DNA of 42,327 bases from a bacterium (GTDB lineage Bacteria > Fidelibacterota > UBA2242): positions 1-42,327 of the forward strand of contig JAHJGX010000163.1 of assembly GCA_018824205.1 (NCBI GenBank), read 5' to 3'. Every line of letters begins with the position of its first letter. Within the stretch, counting starts at the first letter, position 1. A program made the position numbers and the translations under genes. Of the stretch, positions 15,492 to 23,603 are shown piece by piece. Under the pieces are notes generated by a model. It was not told where the DNA came from. It saw only the letters and a list, made by a program, of their open reading frames with translations, and searched no databases.

Positions 15492-16035
15492 TATCACCTC
15501 CTGCCAGTCCATTGGATTTCTTGGTTCGTAAGATTGTTAACGCTCCCAGGATTGCGGTAAAAAGCACAGTCACTTCGCCGAGTGTGTCATAAGCACGGTA
15601 ATCCAGAATAATCGCTGTGACAATATTTGCAGCCCCGGTTTCCCGACCGCCATTCTCAACATAATGTTTTGCCGTTGAGAATATCGGATGTCCAAAACTG
15701 GGTAACGCTTTAAACATATTAATACTCATCACGAGTATCAGTAATAAAACGACGATCGTGACTACCGACTGCACAATGTGTGATCTGGATGGCTCCTGAA
15801 TATGATATTCTTTTCCAATAAATGCTCTGACAAGTATGATCAATGCAAATATCTCAAAGAGGAATTGAACGATCGCCAGGTCCAGCGCTTGCAGGAAAAG
15901 AAAGGCAAGGGATACGCCAAGGCCGACAATTCCGATCGAGATAACCGCTGATAGCAGATCTTTCAACTCCAGTGCTATGATCGATCCTAAAATCATAAAT
16001 CCAAGAATAAAGATCAACCAGGTTTCTACAGGCAT
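15478..16035 (-). CDS. MrpA C-terminal-like subunit (fused MbhD-MbhE, DUF4040)
   Basis: A 185-residue membrane protein with about five helices. Residues 1-75 match the DUF4040/MbhD part (ELKDLLSAVISIGIVGLG, DLAIVQFLFEIFALIILVRAF) and residues 85-175 match MbhE (FGHPIFSTAKHYVENGGRETGAANIVTAI and LDYRAYDTLGEVTVLFTAILG, quoted in two pieces). In MrpA these form the C-terminal region of one large protein; in archaeal Mbh they are separate MbhD and MbhE. Here the two are fused with each other but separated from the NuoL-like domain. A perfect AGGAGG precedes the ATG. Confidence 0.88.
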   Translation of the reverse strand: MPVETWLIFILGFMILGSIIALELKDLLSAVISIGIVGLGVSLAFLFLQALDLAIVQFLFEIFALIILVRAFIGKEYHIQEPSRSHIVQSVVTIVVLLLILVMSINMFKALPSFGHPIFSTAKHYVENGGRETGAANIVTAIILDYRAYDTLGEVTVLFTAILGALTILRTKKSNGLAGGDNEAN

Positions 16036-16071
16036 TTAATCCTCCTGATATGTAATTGAATTAACGTTCAT

Positions 16072-17889
16072 TTATAGTACTACCCACAAAAGAATCAGCA
16101 TTCCCAGCACAATCCATAAATTGTATAACTGCAGCTGTCCGTTATGAATTGCTTTAAAAAACCGGGTTATTGAGAAAGAACACTTACTGCCGACGTCATA
16201 AATATCGAAGTATTTCTTTTCGGCTCCGTTATAGATGCCCTTTAACGGTTTCATATTGCGAATTTCATTATAGAATTCTGTTCCCGTTACTCTAAAATGT
16301 TCCAGCGCATCCATACCACCCAGATAAATTTCGTCAAAACGAACTTTTCGCACTCCCCAGTAGATCAATAATCCAAGCAACAGCACAGAACCAAAGAGCA
16401 GCAGCACTAATGTTGGATTGTAGTAGCCGAGCATTACCGGTACTTCTAAACCGTACTCATTAATAATTGGACGTATAAAATGTTTGATCGGGATTTGCAT
16501 CGCAAACAAACCGAACACGATACACAGTGTTGCTAATATTCCGGTTGCGATCCACTGATTTGCAGGTGCTTTCTGTATATTATCCAATTTTTCCGGTCTT
16601 CTTCCCAGGAAAATCGCATGGATGAATTTCATAAAACTGGCTAATGTCAAAGCGCTTCCAAATATCGCCAGAATCAGGCAGATCAGTAACCAGATTTGAA
16701 AACCGGCTGAAGATCCCTTTGCTAGGTCAAGTATTCCCTGATATATCATCCATTTGGAATAAAATCCATTAAAGGGCGGAATGCCCGAAATCGCAAATGC
16801 GCCAATTAGTGCCGTTACAAATGTAATCGGCATTTTACTTCCAAGACCACCCAATTCATCCAGGTTATTTGTTCCGGTCTGTTTCTCAACAGATCCTAAT
16901 GATAAAAAGAGATTTGACTTATAAATAGTATGATTAACCATATGGAATAATCCTCCCATAATGGCTAATACACTGCCACTGCCAACCCCCATTATCATAT
17001 AGCCGACCTGACTGACAGCATGGTATCCAAGCAGTTTGCGACCATTATGCTGGATCATAGCCATCATCACGGCTGTAATAACAGTCAATGCTCCTAATGT
17101 AATAATGATCAAGTACATTACAGGTGGCAATTTAAAAATGGACAATACAATCCGGGCAAGCAGATAGATTCCAAGCAATTTATCTAATGAAGCCGGTAAA
17201 AAGGCCACACTTTCAACCGGGGAATCCTTACTGAAATCCGGAACCCAGCTGTGCAGCGGAAAACCTCCCGCTTTCGCAAAAGCTGCAATTAACAACCCGA
17301 AGAAGGCAATATAGGGTACCCAGCCGTTTAATTGTATCGATCCATTAAATAATTGCCAATCTTTACTAGGATTTAAAAACCAGATAAGGATCAGTCCCAA
17401 AATCAGAAATACATCACTGCCACCGACAACAACCATCGTTTTCTTTGCAGAATCCGGAGCGTCTTTTGAGTTTCCGAGAATGGCAAACAGGTAAAGTGTA
17501 ATGCCGGTTAATCCCCAGAATATCAGCAAGCTTAAGGAGTGTACACTTACAATTACGCCATTACAGAATCCAACTGTTAATGGGTATAATATGAAAAATG
17601 CCTTTTCGATATTTTTCTCAACACCTTTCAATGAGAATATCAGAATAATAAAACTTAATATCTGAATAAACACCAGGATAAAAATACTAAGTTTATCGAC
17701 ATTAAATAGCACTTGATCATACAGGGAAACAGACACCGCTCCAAATCGAAACAATTGATAGCTCAAAAAAAGCAGATAAGCAAGTGACAAAAAGTTCAGC
17801 ACTTTCCGTAATATTACCGGGAGAAATATGTTAATTACTGCTACTATTAACGGAACAGCTATTAATAATATTAGTTCATTAATCTGCAT
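16072..17889 (-). CDS. NuoL/HyfB-like antiporter-type membrane subunit
   Basis: A 605-residue, roughly 14-helix protein of the NuoL/MrpA N-domain family, with a C-terminal extension (about 515-605) ending in one more helix (LWIVLGMLILLW). The TM7 and TM8 lysines are present (Lys206 in FAKAGGFPLHSWVPD, Lys237 in LDKLLGIYLL), but TM5 reads FWGLTGITLYLF with Gly126 where the family has the ion-translocating glutamate. It may therefore be structural or only partly active. It overlaps the large-subunit gene by 11 bases. GGAGGGAG precedes the ATG. Together with the MbhD/E-like gene it could represent a split MrpA. Confidence 0.9.
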   Translation of the reverse strand: MQINELILLIAVPLIVAVINIFLPVILRKVLNFLSLAYLLFLSYQLFRFGAVSVSLYDQVLFNVDKLSIFILVFIQILSFIILIFSLKGVEKNIEKAFFILYPLTVGFCNGVIVSVHSLSLLIFWGLTGITLYLFAILGNSKDAPDSAKKTMVVVGGSDVFLILGLILIWFLNPSKDWQLFNGSIQLNGWVPYIAFFGLLIAAFAKAGGFPLHSWVPDFSKDSPVESVAFLPASLDKLLGIYLLARIVLSIFKLPPVMYLIIITLGALTVITAVMMAMIQHNGRKLLGYHAVSQVGYMIMGVGSGSVLAIMGGLFHMVNHTIYKSNLFLSLGSVEKQTGTNNLDELGGLGSKMPITFVTALIGAFAISGIPPFNGFYSKWMIYQGILDLAKGSSAGFQIWLLICLILAIFGSALTLASFMKFIHAIFLGRRPEKLDNIQKAPANQWIATGILATLCIVFGLFAMQIPIKHFIRPIINEYGLEVPVMLGYYNPTLVLLLFGSVLLLGLLIYWGVRKVRFDEIYLGGMDALEHFRVTGTEFYNEIRNMKPLKGIYNGAEKKYFDIYDVGSKCSFSITRFFKAIHNGQLQLYNLWIVLGMLILLWVVL

Positions 17890-19066
17890 TTATCTCCCTC
17901 CGAATTTGTTCGGTTTTTTCACGAGAAGCTTTTATAAGATCAAAGGAACATGAATCGTGATTTTTATCAATGATTTTAATTGATCGCTCGGTACAGCAGT
18001 AACAAGGATCAACAGAAGCCAGGGTGATCAAGGCATCCGCAATCGGAATTCCTATACAGGATGCCTTGAAACTCGGAATATTGACATAACTGGGAGCCCT
18101 GACCTTGTGCCGTATCGGACGGTTTGTTCCATCGGACCGGATATAGTGAAAAACCTCTCCACGCGGCGCTTCGTAGCGACCTATCCCCTCCCCCGGAGAT
18201 ATTTCTTTCACATTATTCAATATCGGCCCCGTAACCGTTTCTAACTTACTTAAACATTGACGACAAATCTTAATTGATTCGATAATTTCCAATACTCTCA
18301 CAACAAGTTTATCATAAACATCGCCGTTCGGTAGTACTATTCGTTCAAAATCAACCAAATCGTAGGCGTCGGTCGGTTCATCAAGCCGAACATCACCAGG
18401 CACTCCTGACGCTCTGGACGTTGGTCCCACGGTACAATACGCAACGGCAGCTTCATGAGTAAGTACGCCGACACCCTTCAGTCTGGATCTCAGAACGGGA
18501 TCATCTTTGGCCGCTTTGGCGATCATGACCATTTTCTTTTCAATCATATCCAGATGCTTATGCAACTCAATGAGTTTCGCAGGATCCACATCCTGAGCCA
18601 CACCACCAACCCTCATCATGCCGTAATGATTACGATTACCGGAAATAATCTCAAACATTTCCAGCACCGGTTCACGATATTTCCAGGCCCACATCCATAG
18701 TGTGTCATAGCCAATAAAATGTCCGGCAAGCCCCAACCACAACAAGTGGCTGTGAATTCTTTCAAGCTCGCCAACTAAAGTACGAATATACCGGGCACGT
18801 AGCGGGATTTCGATATTATCAATATCTTCAATGGCGTGAACGCAGGCAATCGGATGGGATGTCGAACAGATTCCGCAAATCCTTTCAACCAGGTAAATGG
18901 ACTGAGTAAATGTTTTCATTTCAGAAATATATTCATGCCCCCGATGCATCCAGCCGATTTCCATATCGATATCGACGACTGTTTCACCATCCACGGTTAG
19001 TTCAAAATATTCAGCCTCTTCTAATAAAGGATGAAACGGGCCGATCGGAATTTTATTTGCTTTCAT
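17879..19066 (-). CDS. Group 4 [NiFe] hydrogenase large subunit (MbhL/HycE/NuoD-like)
   Basis: A 395-residue catalytic subunit. Both nickel-binding pairs are intact: Cys64 and Cys67 in ERICGICSTSHPIA (L1) and Cys355 and Cys358 in DPCYCCTER (L2). This separates it from complex I NuoD, which has lost them. It starts IPIGPFHPLLEEAEYF, the usual group 4 N-terminus. After CTER come 34 more residues, similar in size to the 32-residue extension that HycI removes from HycE. I chose the ATG at 19066, which overlaps the NuoC-like stop as ATGA and has AAGGAGG four bases upstream; a longer frame to 19165 exists but only adds sequence over the neighbour. The enzyme interconverts protons and hydrogen. Confidence 0.96.
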   Translation of the reverse strand: MKANKIPIGPFHPLLEEAEYFELTVDGETVVDIDMEIGWMHRGHEYISEMKTFTQSIYLVERICGICSTSHPIACVHAIEDIDNIEIPLRARYIRTLVGELERIHSHLLWLGLAGHFIGYDTLWMWAWKYREPVLEMFEIISGNRNHYGMMRVGGVAQDVDPAKLIELHKHLDMIEKKMVMIAKAAKDDPVLRSRLKGVGVLTHEAAVAYCTVGPTSRASGVPGDVRLDEPTDAYDLVDFERIVLPNGDVYDKLVVRVLEIIESIKICRQCLSKLETVTGPILNNVKEISPGEGIGRYEAPRGEVFHYIRSDGTNRPIRHKVRAPSYVNIPSFKASCIGIPIADALITLASVDPCYCCTERSIKIIDKNHDSCSFDLIKASREKTEQIRREINAD

Positions 19067-19494
19067 GCAGCCTCCTTGAATCTCAGCGGATTTTTTACGG
19101 TTCCCGGATGATGAATTGTCAATAACTCTTCCATTCTTGGATGTCCAATGAAATCGATTCCCCAAAGATCGAACATTTCCCGTTCTATCCAGATCGCGCC
19201 TTCAATGATTGACGTAATCGAATTTACTTTCGGGTTCTTTTTATCTTTAATGACAAGTCTGGGACAAAAATACTGACCGGTTTTATCATGGGAAAAATGA
19301 TATAAAATCTCAATACCATGATACATTTCCATCGCTGTTGCTGTTGATAATCTGCAGCCTATCTTATTAAACAGGTATTCAGCGATTTCCTGAATGTCGT
19401 CGTTGCTGACATTAAAGTATAAACGGCGTTTCTTCTCGATTTTGGCATGGATCTTCGCGCCCATATCTTTCATAAATTGTTCAACTTCAGCCAT
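19063..19494 (-). CDS. NuoC-like 30 kDa subunit of group 4 hydrogenase (MbhK-like)
   Basis: A 143-residue soluble subunit. The C-terminal signature WIEREMFDLWGIDFIGHPRMEELL (quoted around residues 103-126) is the complex I 30 kDa subunit motif (ERExxDMFGIxFxGHPxLxRIL). The N-terminal half holds the alpha/beta domain that packs on the large subunit. It has no cofactor. It overlaps the NuoB-like gene by eight bases and the large-subunit gene by four. The family tail ends immediately after the motif (LRFKEAA), as in other compact group 4 hydrogenases. Confidence 0.9.
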   Translation of the reverse strand: MAEVEQFMKDMGAKIHAKIEKKRRLYFNVSNDDIQEIAEYLFNKIGCRLSTATAMEMYHGIEILYHFSHDKTGQYFCPRLVIKDKKNPKVNSITSIIEGAIWIEREMFDLWGIDFIGHPRMEELLTIHHPGTVKNPLRFKEAA

Positions 19495-19906
19495 TGAGAA
19501 CTCCTAACAGTTTTGCAACCGCTTCAATCATCGATTCAGGCTTGGGTGGACAACCCGGAACGTACATGTCGATTGGAATTACTTCTTCCCTCTTTTCAAC
19601 ACGATTATAGCTTTCTTTAAAACAACAGCCCGAACTCACACAGGTTCCTACCGCGACAACAAATATTGGCTTTGGCGCCTGTTCATAGATTTTCTTGATC
19701 TTTGGTGCGATTTTCTGATTGAATATACCGGTGACCAATAAGACATCGGCATGCCGGATTGAACCAACCAGTTTGATCCCCAATCGCTCCACATCATAAC
19801 GCGGCGTCAACAGATCAAGGATCTCAATATCACAGTTGTTACACGGTGATCCGCTGATGTGAAACACCCAGAGTGATTTTGCTAAGCGTTTATTATACCA
19901 TCCCAT
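19487..19906 (-). CDS. [NiFe] hydrogenase small subunit, NuoB-like (MbhJ/HycG-like)
   Basis: A 139-residue subunit that holds the proximal 4Fe-4S cluster next to the NiFe site. The ligands are Cys22 and Cys25 (GSPCNNCDIEI), Cys89 (GTCVSSGCC) and Cys119 (YVPGCPPKPE). An additional pair, Cys94-Cys95, is also present. Like other group 4 small subunits it lacks the medial and distal clusters of uptake hydrogenases. It follows the NuoH-like gene by one base and overlaps the NuoC-like gene by eight. Electrons would arrive from the ferredoxin-like subunits. Confidence 0.95.
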   Translation of the reverse strand: MGWYNKRLAKSLWVFHISGSPCNNCDIEILDLLTPRYDVERLGIKLVGSIRHADVLLVTGIFNQKIAPKIKKIYEQAPKPIFVVAVGTCVSSGCCFKESYNRVEKREEVIPIDMYVPGCPPKPESMIEAVAKLLGVLNG

Positions 19907-19907
19907 G

Positions 19908-20837
19908 CTACACTCCTAAAACAGCTAAAATGACACCGATGAATGCCAGTGGCGAGGCATATTTCCAGAAAAAGTTCAACGCAGTGTCAATTCGGATTCG
20001 TGGATTTGTATTTTTAATAATTATCATTACGACAACAATGCCAACATACTTTAGCACCGACCAGAGTATTCCAATTCCAGTCAGGTTGAAACCACCCAAG
20101 AAAAGTAAAACCAACAGAAACGGGAATATTACATACATCATGTAGTGATCCAGTTTCCAGAAGGCCAGCAACGGACCGGAATACTCCATGAATGGTCCAT
20201 CAACAAGCTCAGTTTCGGCTTCGGGAATATGAAACGGCGCCAGGGTCATCTTTGCCTGAATGCATAGAATCCCGACAATAAATGCAATAATTCCCGACGG
20301 TGAGCCGATGATTGCGCCGGCATTTTGCTGATAGGCTAATATCTGATCAAATTGAACCTGGTAACCGGATTTAACAATTGGAACCAGGAAAACCAGGATG
20401 AATGCCAGTTCATCAGCCAGAAGCAGTTTCATTTCACGTCCGGCGCCAATACTCGAGTACACATTTCCAGTCGATGATCCGCCCAGAATCACCATCACCG
20501 AAAATGTCATGGTAAGGTACATAACAACAAACATATCACCGGCAAATCCCTCATTGTAAAAAAGCGCCAGGCCAATAATGGTTGCGATCAGTGTCAAGAC
20601 AGCAAAAGCTGCCAACGGAGCGACAACGAATACGGATTTTACCGCGCTTTTAACAATAATAGTTTCTTTGCCCAGGAGTTTAAAGAAATCGTTAAAGTTC
20701 TGAAACAGCGGCGGACCAACGCGAAACTGAAACCAGGCGCTGACTTTCCGATCCAGCCAGCCGACCAATAATCCCAGGACGCCCGTGAACAGCATCCCCG
20801 GAAAGACGAAAAGGTGAAAAAGAATCCACGCAATCAT
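19908..20837 (-). CDS. NuoH-like membrane anchor subunit of group 4 hydrogenase (MbhM/HycD-like)
   Basis: A 309-residue, eight-helix membrane protein. Family blocks are GWLDRKVSAWFQFRVGPPLFQNFNDFFKLLGKE (split, about 26-57), the FIPEAETELVDGPFMEYSG-type segment HIPEAETELVDG (about 198-209), and the acidic loop that contacts the hydrophilic arm. NuoH-type subunits couple electron transfer at the NuoB/NuoD interface to the antiporter arm. The gene overlaps the ferredoxin gene by four bases (ATGA) and has AGGAGG upstream of the ATG. Confidence 0.94.
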   Translation of the reverse strand: MIAWILFHLFVFPGMLFTGVLGLLVGWLDRKVSAWFQFRVGPPLFQNFNDFFKLLGKETIIVKSAVKSVFVVAPLAAFAVLTLIATIIGLALFYNEGFAGDMFVVMYLTMTFSVMVILGGSSTGNVYSSIGAGREMKLLLADELAFILVFLVPIVKSGYQVQFDQILAYQQNAGAIIGSPSGIIAFIVGILCIQAKMTLAPFHIPEAETELVDGPFMEYSGPLLAFWKLDHYMMYVIFPFLLVLLFLGGFNLTGIGILWSVLKYVGIVVVMIIIKNTNPRIRIDTALNFFWKYASPLAFIGVILAVLGV

Positions 20838-21337
20838 ACCTTATCCTCCTTTTTCCGCCAGTGGTGACTTTTTATCGCCAGGTGATCGCCAAACAGGTAG
20901 ATATTGTTTTCGGGATCGTCTTCACTGATTTCTTGCAACGTAATTGTCCCCGATGGAGCTGTTTTGCTGCAGGCCGGTTGATAATCGGGATTTGCTTCCA
21001 GCTGCTTCAGACAGAAATCACATTTTGCTGTAATATAATTAATGACTTCCGGGAAAATCGTCCCGAAAGGACAGGCCAGAATACAGCTTTTACACCCCAC
21101 GCAGCGCATATTAAAGCGCTTGATCATGCCGTCTTCCTGACGTTCAAGCGCCTCTTTTGGGCAGGCCGACACGCAGAAAGCATCGGTACACTGCCGGCAA
21201 TAAACCGCGAATTCAGCTACTTCCAATAATGAAAACTGCCCCTGGTTTTTCCGGTGAAAAAAATATTCGCAGCGAATATTTTCGATTGGCTGACCGGAAT
21301 CCATTAAGGCCGGAATATCGATTAAAAGACGTTTCAT
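20834..21337 (-). CDS. Poly-4Fe-4S ferredoxin subunit (HycB/HydN-like)
   Basis: A 167-residue electron-transfer subunit. Two complete 4Fe-4S motifs are seen at Cys47, 50, 55, 59 (CRQCTDAFCVSAC) and Cys79, 82, 85, 89 (CVGCKSCILAC). A further group, Cys106, Cys109 and Cys123 with Cys23 as a possible partner, suggests a third cluster, as in HycB-type proteins. It lies between the HydG-like diaphorase and the NuoH-like subunit with four-base overlaps on both sides, so it is the likely bridge from the NAD(P)H-reactive module to the hydrogenase core. Confidence 0.88.
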   Translation of the reverse strand: MKRLLIDIPALMDSGQPIENIRCEYFFHRKNQGQFSLLEVAEFAVYCRQCTDAFCVSACPKEALERQEDGMIKRFNMRCVGCKSCILACPFGTIFPEVINYITAKCDFCLKQLEANPDYQPACSKTAPSGTITLQEISEDDPENNIYLFGDHLAIKSHHWRKKEDKV

Positions 21338-22161
21338 TCCCAGATACTCTCCTCGTTTTTGATGGTATCGTATGTAAATACGGGACCATCTTTACAAGCA
21401 TAATACTCACCGATGACGCAATGCCGGCAATGGCCAATACCACAATACATTTTCTTTTCCATCGAGAGATAAATATTGCAATCTTCATAGCCGTATTTCA
21501 GCAGGTCCATCGTACCGAATTTCATCATGATCGGCGGACCGCAAACAACGACGGGATTGCCCTTCGGGTCTATATTTATTTTATTAAGTAGTTTGGTGAT
21601 AAGGCAAACCTCTTCATCCCAGGCTTCTCCCTCGGGAACACGATCTACCGACCGCAGAAAATTTACCTTATCTATCTTTCTCCATCCATCAATATGCTGC
21701 TTATAGATCATGTCCCTGGGTGTACGGGCGCCGGCCAGAAAGGTGATACTGTTGAAGTCATCAATCTGATCCAGCAATGACAGGAACAATGACCGGGTCG
21801 GCGCCATGCCAACCCCGCCGCCCATGATCAGAACATCTTTGCCTTTCCAGTCATTAATCGGGTAATTCGTACCGTAAGGCCCGCGAATCCCGATACGATC
21901 ACCGACGTTGGTTTTATGCACATGATCCGTCACAAAACCGGTTTTCATAATAGTAATATCCATTTCATCTGCGATATTATGCGAAGACGATGGTGTAAAC
22001 GGCCCCTCTCCAATATTGGGAATCGTGAGTTCGATAAACTGGCCGGTTTTAAAAGGGATCGGTTTTTCCGGCTTGACCCGAATAGTCCGAATCGTCGGTG
22101 ATTCTTCAATTATTTCATAAATTTCTGCAGCGGTCACTTCATAAGGATTCGTCTGTGCCAT
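21334..22161 (-). CDS. FAD/NAD(P)-binding oxidoreductase subunit (sulfhydrogenase gamma/HydG-like)
   Basis: A 275-residue ferredoxin-NADP reductase-fold protein of the HydG/AsrB/PyrK group. An FAD-binding beta-barrel covers about 1-105 (TGQFIEL, GIRGPYGTNYPI), and the NAD(P)-binding domain shows GGGVGMAP (114-121) and the CGPP motif (208-211). Cys240, 245, 248 and 256 near the C-terminus bind an iron-sulfur cluster, usually 2Fe-2S. In Pyrococcus sulfhydrogenase the homologue passes electrons between NADP(H) and the cluster chain. Here it is embedded in a membrane hydrogenase operon, overlapping the ferredoxin gene by four bases. The AsrB role is unlikely because no siroheme AsrC follows. Confidence 0.9.
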   Translation of the reverse strand: MAQTNPYEVTAAEIYEIIEESPTIRTIRVKPEKPIPFKTGQFIELTIPNIGEGPFTPSSSHNIADEMDITIMKTGFVTDHVHKTNVGDRIGIRGPYGTNYPINDWKGKDVLIMGGGVGMAPTRSLFLSLLDQIDDFNSITFLAGARTPRDMIYKQHIDGWRKIDKVNFLRSVDRVPEGEAWDEEVCLITKLLNKINIDPKGNPVVVCGPPIMMKFGTMDLLKYGYEDCNIYLSMEKKMYCGIGHCRHCVIGEYYACKDGPVFTYDTIKNEESIWE

Positions 22162-22164
22162 CGA

Positions 22165-23196
22165 TTACTCCTGAGCTTTGGGTAATTGCATCTGTTTTTG
22201 CACTACTTCTCTGAATTCAATCTCACCCGCACAAACATCGATGCAACGGCCACATCCGGTACAGCCAATCGTATCAAAATTGCTCTTCATATAATCAAAT
22301 TTGCAGAGATAACGGTTTCGAAACCGCTGATACATTTTGTGACGGGGTGAATCGCCGCCGGCAACCTTTGCATAGCCATGCAACTGACAGGAATCGGCGC
22401 TGCGGACCTTAACAAATTCTTTTCCCGTGGTTTCATCGTTGACAATTATACAGTAACAAGTTGGACAAATATTGGTACAGCCGCCACAACCCACGCAGTT
22501 TTTTACGTCATCCAGCCAGCCCTCAATATCTGATTTTCGCAGGACCGAATAATTGTCTGAGCGGTTATATTTGGCGTTATGCTGATTCAGCCTTGCTTCA
22601 ATACTTTTCCGGTTTTTCTTAATTTTGTCCTTTTCATCGCCTTGCGGCTGGGTGAGTTGAACATTTTCCTTTAAAAGTTTGACGAATTCCTCGCCTTTTT
22701 TTGAACCGACCGTGATCAAATAGGATTGTCCGACTTTTGACAGATTCATATCATAATTCTGATCGGTATAGGGTTTTCCACCAACAAGATTACAATGGCA
22801 ACTGTCACTGATTTCGGTACAATCCGTGCTGATTATGGTCGTCTGGTCGCGCCAGGCTTTATAGACCGGATCAATAAAGTCGTTATTAATCAGCGCTTTA
22901 TCCAGAATTTGAAGCGCGGCCATATCACAGCCTTTTGCACCCACAATCAATCGTTTTTTGGTTTTATCAACAGGAATGAGGGTTTCTCTGGAAAAGTAAA
23001 ACAGTACTCGCAGCGGGTCAACCGTACGAAAAGCATCCAGCACCGGTTCGGCGCCCTGTTTTAGCTCTTCAAATAAATATTGCTTATCTTCGGAATTATT
23101 CGATTTACGTGGAACAATAACCTGCTGAAAGCCACCTAGTGATTCCTGCTGGCATTTGATCAGAAATGAAGTGAAATCTTGCGCTTTTACGATCAT
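22165..23196 (-). CDS. 4Fe-4S dicluster electron-transfer subunit (sulfhydrogenase beta/HydB-like)
   Basis: A 343-residue iron-sulfur protein of the HydB/AsrA family. Two 4Fe-4S motifs are seen at Cys234, 237, 240, 244 (CVGCGGCTNIC) and Cys312, 315, 318, 322 (CTGCGRCIDVC). The N-terminal domain has the family's conserved GAKGCDMAAL (87-96) and CHCN (133-136) segments. In Pyrococcus hydrogenase I this subunit partners the FAD/NADP-binding gamma subunit, and the two genes are adjacent here too (three-base gap). It probably carries electrons from the flavin subunit to the membrane hydrogenase. GGGAG lies nine bases before the ATG. Confidence 0.88.
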   Translation of the reverse strand: MIVKAQDFTSFLIKCQQESLGGFQQVIVPRKSNNSEDKQYLFEELKQGAEPVLDAFRTVDPLRVLFYFSRETLIPVDKTKKRLIVGAKGCDMAALQILDKALINNDFIDPVYKAWRDQTTIISTDCTEISDSCHCNLVGGKPYTDQNYDMNLSKVGQSYLITVGSKKGEEFVKLLKENVQLTQPQGDEKDKIKKNRKSIEARLNQHNAKYNRSDNYSVLRKSDIEGWLDDVKNCVGCGGCTNICPTCYCIIVNDETTGKEFVKVRSADSCQLHGYAKVAGGDSPRHKMYQRFRNRYLCKFDYMKSNFDTIGCTGCGRCIDVCAGEIEFREVVQKQMQLPKAQE

Positions 23197-23233
23197 TAGT
23201 TAACTCCCAAAAGCTCTCTTATTATCATTTATA

Positions 23234-23602
23234 TTACGTTGCCTGCTTTGCTAATTGTTTGATTTGATCAATCATTTTTTCAGTTTCGGTTGATTTATCA
23301 AAAAAGTAATCCGCGCCAATTTCCATGCACCTGGTCCGGTATTGCGGATAGGGATAATCGGTAAAAATTATGACTTTCAGATCGGGGTATTTTTCCCTGG
23401 CAATTTTCAGGACATGGATGCCGCCTTCGCCGGGCATACGAATATCTAAAATCACGAGATCCGGTTTCTTCTTTTTCAAGTCCTTAATTGCAGAATCTGT
23501 ATCGATGCTTTCACCAATGATATCGACATTTTCCATGTCTGATAAAATGGTGATCAGATGCTTCCGCAGGATATCGGAATCGTCGACGAGCAGGACTTTC
23601 AT
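23234..23602 (-). CDS. Single-domain response regulator (CheY-like receiver)
   Basis: A 122-residue stand-alone receiver domain. The acidic pair is VDDSD at the N-terminus, the phospho-acceptor Asp lies in LVILDIRMPG (about residue 53), the switch Thr in IIFTDYP and the Lys in FFDKST. It has no output domain, so it must act by protein contact or in a phosphorelay. It is the first gene of the hydrogenase operon, 37 bases ahead of the HydB-like gene. The RegB-like kinase closes the same operon and is a natural partner. Its start codon follows a GC-rich leader that can form alternative hairpins. Confidence 0.9.
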   Translation of the reverse strand: MKVLLVDDSDILRKHLITILSDMENVDIIGESIDTDSAIKDLKKKKPDLVILDIRMPGEGGIHVLKIAREKYPDLKVIIFTDYPYPQYRTRCMEIGADYFFDKSTETEKMIDQIKQLAKQAT

Positions 23603-23603
23603 A

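Noticed and set aside
19067..19165. 33-codon upstream extension of the hydrogenase large subunit
   Set aside because: It overlaps the conserved end of the NuoC-like gene; the ATG at 19066 has AAGGAGG and an ATGA overlap and matches the family N-terminus.
15039..20837. Reading the Nuo-like cluster as respiratory complex I
   Set aside because: The NuoD-like protein keeps both CxxC nickel motifs, NuoE/F/G/A/J are missing, and hyp and HycI genes accompany it.
21334..23196. Reading HydB/HydG as anaerobic sulfite reductase AsrA/AsrB
   Set aside because: No siroheme-binding AsrC gene is present and both genes are coupled to hydrogenase subunits by short gaps or overlaps.
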